Source: Bdellovibrionales bacterium
GTDB taxonomy: Bacteria; Bdellovibrionota; Bdellovibrionia; Bdellovibrionales; UBA1609
Assembly: GCA_022842925.1 (NCBI GenBank)
Contig: JALHOQ010000007.1
Span: forward strand, 6,253-39,119
Direction of reading: 5' to 3'
Length of the DNA: 32,867 nucleotides
This document shows, piece after piece, positions 27,339 to 32,867 of this stretch (positions within the stretch are counted from its first letter, which is position 1; every line of letters starts with the position of its first letter). A program made the position numbers and the translations under genes. Below the pieces are notes generated by a model that saw only the letters and a program-made list of their open reading frames with translations, ran no database searches and was not told where the DNA came from.

Positions 27339-28226
27339 GTGAAATTCGATATGCCAGTTCTGTCTTTTCAAAATGTTAGCAAATCCTTCGGCCCCAACAG
27401 AGTCTTGAACGGCCTTAGTTTTTCTGTGGCGCCGGGGGAACTTCTGGTTCTGCTGGGGCCGAATGGCGCCGGCAAATCCACGACCATGTCTATGGTCACC
27501 GGTCTGGAGCACCCCTCGTCCGGCCAGGTCGAACTTCTGGGAGCGGCGCCCGACTCCATGGCCGCGCGCAGGCAGTTTGCTTTCGTGCCGCAAGACAGTC
27601 ACATGCCAGCCCACGCCACGGGCCACCAGGTTTTAAACTTTATGCGCGCGCACTATCCGAATGGTCATTCGGTCGACGACGTGGTCGCACGCTTTGATCT
27701 CGAACGGCTCCTCGCATTTCAAGTGGGCCACTTAAGTGGGGGGCAACGGCGATTGATTGCACTTGCAGGCGCTTTTATCAGCAAGGCTCCATTTATGATT
27801 CTGGATGAGCCCACGGTCGGTCTCGATATGGAGGTGCGCCATGGCCTCTATCAGGAACTGCGACGTTACACATCGGAAGGTGGAACAGTTTTGATGACCA
27901 CCCATTACCTGGCTGAGGCCGAAGAGCTGGCCAGTCGGGTGATTGTGCTCCATCAGGGTAAGGCTGTATTCTCAGGAACCCCGGGCGAGATAAAAAATCG
28001 TTACGGCTTTAAGCGCGTTTCTTTTCGCGCGGATCAAAAGCCGCCCGACACTTTGGTCGGCAGTATCACTCAGCAAAACGATCAGTGGCGCGTCGATTCA
28101 AGTCGCTCGGACGAGGTGTTAAAGGCCTTAATGGCGTGGGGAGAAGCGCGCGAAATCGAAGTCGTACCACTGCCGCTTGAAGAAATATTCTTAAGCGAAT
28201 CCGGAAAGGGCGGCGCATGGATCTGA
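27339..28226 (+). CDS. ABC transporter ATP-binding protein
   Basis: LLGPNGAGKSTTMSMVTGL Walker A, HLSGGQRRLIALAGAF signature, MILDEPTVGLD Walker B. Confidence 0.93.
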   Translation: MKFDMPVLSFQNVSKSFGPNRVLNGLSFSVAPGELLVLLGPNGAGKSTTMSMVTGLEHPSSGQVELLGAAPDSMAARRQFAFVPQDSHMPAHATGHQVLNFMRAHYPNGHSVDDVVARFDLERLLAFQVGHLSGGQRRLIALAGAFISKAPFMILDEPTVGLDMEVRHGLYQELRRYTSEGGTVLMTTHYLAEAEELASRVIVLHQGKAVFSGTPGEIKNRYGFKRVSFRADQKPPDTLVGSITQQNDQWRVDSSRSDEVLKALMAWGEAREIEVVPLPLEEIFLSESGKGGAWI

Positions 28227-28945
28227 CCATCCTCTGGGCCCATCTTAAGATTCGCTTTGTGCAATTGTTTAAAGAGCCGGGCTATGTGGTCAGTACTCTG
28301 ATTTTCCCGGCCCTGTTTTTTCTGATCTTCGCCCTGCCCAACGCCGACACGCCCGATAAAGCACGGTTTCTACTCGGGTCTTTCTCGGTGTTTGCCGTGC
28401 TCGGCGTTTGCTTCTTCCAGTTCGGCGTTCATCACGCGCAGGAGCTTCGCACGGGCTGGCATCGCTTTCTGCACACGCTTCCGGTTCCGCGCTGCCATCT
28501 CTTTCTCACGCAATGGTTTGCAGCGCTCGTTTGCGCACTCCTCTCGGCCGCAGTCGTTTACGTCACGATCGAATTTTCCACGGATCTGGAGATCGAGTTC
28601 ACCCGCTGGCTGCAAATGGTGGGAGTTTTAATTCTGGGGGCTGCACCCTTCGCGCTTTTCAGCGCGGCATTGGCCCGATGGGTTTCGCCAACGGCAGCCC
28701 TGCCGACGTTTAACCTGATTTATATTCTCTCGAGTTTCGCGGGTGGACTTTGGCTTCCGCCAAATGCCCTTCCGGCCAAGGTCGAAACTTTTTCGCATTA
28801 TCTGCCGACTCGCCATCTAGGCGAAATTCTGTGGAAGGTGTCGCTCGCGCAAGAGATAGAGTGGCGATACGCGATTTACCTGGCCGTATTTGCTCTGGCT
28901 ACGCTTATCATTTTGGCTGCCCCGGGGCCATCACTCAAAAGGTAA
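28217..28945 (+). CDS. ABC-2 type transporter permease
   Basis: Multiple hydrophobic helices, overlaps the ATPase gene by 10 nt, start MDLTILWAHLKIRFVQLFKEPGYVVSTLIFPALFFLIF typical of ABC-2 permeases. Confidence 0.88.
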   Translation: MDLTILWAHLKIRFVQLFKEPGYVVSTLIFPALFFLIFALPNADTPDKARFLLGSFSVFAVLGVCFFQFGVHHAQELRTGWHRFLHTLPVPRCHLFLTQWFAALVCALLSAAVVYVTIEFSTDLEIEFTRWLQMVGVLILGAAPFALFSAALARWVSPTAALPTFNLIYILSSFAGGLWLPPNALPAKVETFSHYLPTRHLGEILWKVSLAQEIEWRYAIYLAVFALATLIILAAPGPSLKR

Positions 28946-29370
28946 TGATCATGATTTGGTTAGCGGTTTTGACCTGTTTCAGTTTCAGCCAGGCCAATTC
29001 TAGGGCGAGCGGGTTGTCCATTCCGGCCGCCTGTTCGAAGAAGGACGTTATTGAGAACTGCTGGATAAAGCCATGCCATCAGGACCTTGATTTTGATGGG
29101 GATGGAAAGCTGGATCGCGCCCACCTAGTGTCTAAAGGGTCGGATGGTCCCAAGGGAATTCTAATTCTGATGAACGGTGGAAAGTGTTTTCTCGCCGGTG
29201 CCGGAGATTCTATAGGGGCCGGTGGAGAAAATTTTTACTGGATGAACACCTGGAGTGTTTATAAAGCGTATCGGGACCGAAAAGATGGCCTATCGGTGTA
29301 TAAGGAAGAGATCGGGGGAACCATCTTCCTGGAAAAGGCCCAGTTGAATTGGGAACAGGGCGGGGATTGA
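28945..29370 (+). CDS. Hypothetical secreted protein with EF-hand-like DxDGDG motif
   Basis: ATG at 28945 overlaps the permease stop (TAATG); MIMIWLAVLTCFSFSQANSRAS...DLDFDGDGKLDRAHLVSKG. Confidence 0.65.
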   Translation: MIMIWLAVLTCFSFSQANSRASGLSIPAACSKKDVIENCWIKPCHQDLDFDGDGKLDRAHLVSKGSDGPKGILILMNGGKCFLAGAGDSIGAGGENFYWMNTWSVYKAYRDRKDGLSVYKEEIGGTIFLEKAQLNWEQGGD

Positions 29371-29383
29371 ATTTTTAAAAACT

Positions 29384-29983
29384 TTAAAGCGGCCAGTTGG
29401 CTAAAGTCTCCGCCACTCCCGGATAGCCTTGCGAGAACCAGTAGTACCAAGCCAGAATCATAATTCCGTGACCGAGAAAAATAAAAAAGTGGCTCCACAT
29501 TTCCACGCGGTCGGAGTGCAAGCTGAAGTATCGGCGCCAGTGCAGGCCCTCATCAATCATGCTGTAGAAAACCGAAAGCAGAATCATAACTAGAGTCGGG
29601 AAACGTAAGAAATCGGGATAGGTGTAAGCCAGGCAGAGCATCAAGCAGCTCGTAATTCCGGCGAAAATCGTGATCCCGTGAACCAGAGACTCACCCTTTT
29701 GCAGCTCCGCCTTGTAGCGCGTGCGATGTCCGATCGAATCAAACGAGATGGCGGCGGAGAAAATGAATGTGCCGAGCGGGATATTCCATACATAGGCTGG
29801 ATACTGGACGCCGGCTAAGTGTCCAATCAGCAAGAAGCCCGTGGTCGAAAAGAACAGGCCCATCATCAAACCGACCCAGCTGATATAAACCAGCCAGTCT
29901 TTGGTGCCAAAATTTCGCACCTCGCTTGCGTATTCAACCGTGTCTTGCCAGAACGAATTGGCTGTTGTCATTGGAATCTCCAA
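29384..29983 (-). CDS. Uncharacterised polytopic membrane protein, carotenoid gene cluster member
   Basis: Several hydrophobic segments; overlaps the 3' end of crtB (29968..29983); His/acid-rich motifs FDSIGHRTRY, DEGLHWRRYFSLH, WSHFFIFLGHG. Confidence 0.75.
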   Translation of the reverse strand: MEIPMTTANSFWQDTVEYASEVRNFGTKDWLVYISWVGLMMGLFFSTTGFLLIGHLAGVQYPAYVWNIPLGTFIFSAAISFDSIGHRTRYKAELQKGESLVHGITIFAGITSCLMLCLAYTYPDFLRFPTLVMILLSVFYSMIDEGLHWRRYFSLHSDRVEMWSHFFIFLGHGIMILAWYYWFSQGYPGVAETLANWPL

Positions 29984-30873
29984 ACCTGCTTAATAGGGGC
30001 CACTTGAAACTTGCGCCGCCCACCCAATTGTTTGAGCCAAATCCAGGCGGCTTTCATAAGACAAACTGTTTTCTCAAAGCCCGAAGTGTACTGTCGCGTG
30101 TCCCAGGCGCGGGGGCCCGCCACCCGAACCTTGTCGCCGATCCGGGCATAGGTGAACCGGGCAATCAGAATCACCAATGCCGAAGTGCGGGAGAGGAAGG
30201 GCGTGCCGGCTTCACCGGACCGGTAGTACTCGTCGGCCCAGGTCAAAACCTCATTTACGGCGGCGACCAGCCGCTCACGGTTCTCTTCGCCCGCGAAGTT
30301 TTCCACGGTCAGACCATGGCGTGCCAAAAGGTCTAAAGGCAAATAGCACCGGTTCATTTTCCAATCATCGATCACATCGCGCGAAATATTGGTCAGCTGC
30401 ATGGCCATTCCCATATCGCACGCGTGCCGAAGAGCTTTTTCATCACTCACGCCCATCACATGCGACATCATAAGGCCCACGACACCGGCCACGCGATAGC
30501 AATAAAGCTTCAGTTCCTGTTCATTCGCCGGAATGGAAAACTCAGCGTCCATGGCCATGCCCTCGATCAGTTCGAGGGGATAATGGGCGGGGATGGAATG
30601 TTTTTTAACCAGATAAGTCAGAGCGCGAAACGGAACATCAGAAGCGAGTCCGTTCAGCGCCTCACCGGTTTTCTGTCTTAAAATTTGCAGCTGCTCGTGT
30701 TTACCCTCGGGCGGGCAAGCGTCGATAGCGTCATCGCAGTGACGGCACCACTGATACAAAATCGCCGCGTCCTGCATTTTCTCCCGCGAAAAAAAGCGCG
30801 AGGCGAAGGTGAAGGTCTTCGAACCTTTCGCGATGGACTTTTGGCAATGGCGAACGAGCTCGGCCCTGTTCAT
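29968..30873 (-). CDS. crtB: Phytoene synthase (squalene/phytoene synthase family)
   Basis: ILYQWCRHCDDAID and MAMQLTNISRDVIDDWKMNRCYLPLD aspartate-rich motifs. Confidence 0.93.
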   Translation of the reverse strand: MNRAELVRHCQKSIAKGSKTFTFASRFFSREKMQDAAILYQWCRHCDDAIDACPPEGKHEQLQILRQKTGEALNGLASDVPFRALTYLVKKHSIPAHYPLELIEGMAMDAEFSIPANEQELKLYCYRVAGVVGLMMSHVMGVSDEKALRHACDMGMAMQLTNISRDVIDDWKMNRCYLPLDLLARHGLTVENFAGEENRERLVAAVNEVLTWADEYYRSGEAGTPFLSRTSALVILIARFTYARIGDKVRVAGPRAWDTRQYTSGFEKTVCLMKAAWIWLKQLGGRRKFQVAPIKQVWRFQ

Positions 30874-32357
30874 AAATCCGCCGCGATCACTTCCGCTGTG
30901 GCTTTGGCCGAGTTCACAACTCCCGGCACACCCGCACCCGGATGCGTTCCCGCGCCGACAAAATAAAGACCCTTCAAGTAGGGATCCCGATTATGAGTGC
31001 GGAAGTAAGCGCTCTGGGTCAGCAAGGGTTCAATCGAAAAGGCCGAGCCTAGGTGAGAATTCAGTTCGCTCTTGAAATCGAGCGGGGTGAAAATCCGCTG
31101 GGTTACGATATGCTTTTTCAAATCCGGCAGAATCTTGCGATCCAGGTATGTCAAGATCCGGTCGGCATACTTCGGCCCCTCGACATTCCAGTCGATTTCG
31201 CCGAGCCCCAGGTGCGGCACGGGGGACAGCACGTAAAATCCCTCACAGCCCGGAGGCGCTAAATCGGGATCGGTCACGGTCGGAGTGTGCAGATAAAGCG
31301 AGAAATCCTCGGCCACAATGCCATTCTTAAAAATGTCCTCGAGCAGTTCTTTATAGCGCGGACCGAAAATCACCTGATGATGGGCCTGGCCGGGATACTT
31401 TTTATTGGTGCCGAAGTAAATCAGGAACAAGGACATGCTGTATTTGCTCTTGAGCGCTTTACGGCGAGTGGTTTTGACCCGCTTTTCATTGCGCAAGAGA
31501 TCGCGGTAGGTGTGAGCTACGTCGGAGTTGCAGCTCACAATGCGAGCGAAAAGTTCCTCGCCCGTTTTTAAGCGCACGCCCGTGACATGATCTCCTTCAC
31601 TTAAAATCTCATCCACTTCCGCATTCACACGGACACTGCCGCCCAAATCGGTAAACAGCTTGGATAAGGCCTGCACCAATGCGCCCGTTCCGCCTTTAGG
31701 AAAGAACACACCCCAATTGCGCTCGAGATAGTGAATCAGAGTATAAATGCTGGAGGTCGAAAACGGGTTTCCGCCGACGAGAAGAGAATGAAAGCTGAAA
31801 GCCTCACGTAGGTGACGGTCCTTCACAAAGCGGCTGACGATCGAGTGCACGGAACGGTGGGACTGCAGCTTGATTAGCTGAGGCGCGCATTTCATCATGC
31901 TCCAGAAATTTGGAAACGGCTTGGCCGCAAGTTCCGTATACCCAGCATGAAAGACTTGCTCAGAATATTTCAGAAAGCGCTTATAACCTTCCCAATCGGC
32001 TGGGCTCTTAGCTTCGATCTGAGTTTTCAGCGCGGCATCGTCATTGCTGTAGTCGAACTGGTAACCATCGTCCCAGGTCAGCCGGTAAAACGGCAGCACG
32101 GGCATCAGCTCCACATAATCTTCCATCAGCTTTCCACTCAAAGTAAAAAGCTCTTCCAGACAGGTGGGCGCCGTGATTACGGTGGGACCGGCGTCGAAGG
32201 TGAAACCTTTGTCACGAAAGACGTAGGCGCGGCCGCCGATCTGATCGCGCTTTTCGAGCAGCAGGGTTTTCATCCCGCGGGCCTGCAGGCGAATGGCGAG
32301 AGATAAACCACCGAAGCCGGCGCCGATCACGATGGCATCATATTTTTGCGTATGCAT
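30870..32357 (-). CDS. crtI: Phytoene desaturase (CrtI-type FAD-dependent)
   Basis: DAIVIGAGFGGLSLAIRLQARGMKTLLLEKRDQIGGRAYVFRDKGFTFDAGPTVITAP; C-terminal GLYFVGAGTHPGAGVPGVVNSAKATAEVI. Confidence 0.95.
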   Translation of the reverse strand: MHTQKYDAIVIGAGFGGLSLAIRLQARGMKTLLLEKRDQIGGRAYVFRDKGFTFDAGPTVITAPTCLEELFTLSGKLMEDYVELMPVLPFYRLTWDDGYQFDYSNDDAALKTQIEAKSPADWEGYKRFLKYSEQVFHAGYTELAAKPFPNFWSMMKCAPQLIKLQSHRSVHSIVSRFVKDRHLREAFSFHSLLVGGNPFSTSSIYTLIHYLERNWGVFFPKGGTGALVQALSKLFTDLGGSVRVNAEVDEILSEGDHVTGVRLKTGEELFARIVSCNSDVAHTYRDLLRNEKRVKTTRRKALKSKYSMSLFLIYFGTNKKYPGQAHHQVIFGPRYKELLEDIFKNGIVAEDFSLYLHTPTVTDPDLAPPGCEGFYVLSPVPHLGLGEIDWNVEGPKYADRILTYLDRKILPDLKKHIVTQRIFTPLDFKSELNSHLGSAFSIEPLLTQSAYFRTHNRDPYLKGLYFVGAGTHPGAGVPGVVNSAKATAEVIAADL

Positions 32358-32854
32358 TTTTCAACTCCGTCAAAATCACGTCCACGATTTCGGGACGCGC
32401 GAATGTGGCGCGCAGCTTTTGGGCCCGGCCGTCGATTAACTCCGATGCCCGTTTTAAAATGTCGAACTGAGCGAGCCAAGCATTTAGGCCCTGTCGTTCC
32501 GGTAATTCTTGTGCCGCAAGAATCAGCTGCTCCCAGCAAGCGCTGTCGGGATGGCTGGCCGCGATGGACCAGACCAAACCCGGACGCTGATTCTTAAGGT
32601 CCTCGTATTGTTTGCCAACCGCCTGGGGATCATCTTTAAGATTTTTAAGATCGTCGTAGGCCTGAAGAATAAAACCGATCTCTTCACCGAGCGAGAATGC
32701 GGTCTCGGCTTCGGGCATCTCACCTCCGGCCAGCACGGCTCCGCCGGCAAAGGCCAGGCCGGTCAGCGCACCCGTCTTTAGGCGAATACTGGTTTCCGAA
32801 GTTTCAAATACCAAGGTGCGCGGCGTGGCCGCCATGGGTACACCCAGATCGAGG
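32338..32854 (-). CDS. crtE: Geranylgeranyl/polyprenyl diphosphate synthase, C-terminal part (truncated by contig end)
   Basis: ...LDLGVPMAATPRTLVFETSETSIRLKTGALTGLAFAGGAVLAGG...FSLGEEIGFILQAYDDLKNLKDD: second aspartate-rich motif region of trans-prenyltransferases; 20-nt overlap with crtI. Confidence 0.85.
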
Positions 32855-32867
32855 AGATCGGAAGAGC
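32855..32867. other. Illumina adapter core sequence at contig end
   Basis: Final 13 nt AGATCGGAAGAGC are identical to the common TruSeq adapter core. Confidence 0.9.

Noticed and set aside
1-32867. CRISPR arrays, tRNA or rRNA genes
   Set aside because: No regularly spaced repeats, and no tRNA- or rRNA-like sequence recognised by eye; a tRNAscan/Infernal run would be needed to be certain.

Overview
Chromosomal window from a Gram-negative, flagellated, carotenoid-making bacterium. A TIGR02147-type protein and the overall gene content suggest Bdellovibrionota, but this is inference. About 28 protein-coding genes are supported: a FecR-like protein (partial), dinB, gmhB, a XerC/D-type recombinase, a receiver-less sigma54 activator, a redox/outer-membrane group (monoheme lipoprotein, YceI, CxxCH plus beta-barrel protein, second barrel-like protein), a Cys-rich lipoprotein, a Lys-rich/acidic histone-H1-like protein, flagellin, an alpha/beta hydrolase, clpB, a tightly packed ribE-ribB(X)-ribH-ntrY-ntrX-proS-pyrF-rlmB string, a sterol-desaturase-like enzyme, a TIGR02147-like protein with an ABC transporter, and a carotenoid cluster (crtE-crtI-crtB plus an uncharacterised membrane protein). 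No tRNA, rRNA, CRISPR array or clear mobile element was recognised. Main points for follow-up: (a) a 6-codon leader ORF with a perfect Shine-Dalgarno in front of flagellin; (b) a RibBA homologue that has lost two of three zinc-ligand cysteines in its GTP cyclohydrolase II half (RibBX-like); (c) an intrinsic terminator embedded in a signal-peptide coding region; (d) a predicted CxxCH/beta-barrel fusion with a possibly leaderless mRNA; (e) an unknown His-rich membrane protein at the end of the crt operon; (f) the last 13 nt match the Illumina adapter core exactly, so the right contig end is probably artefactual.
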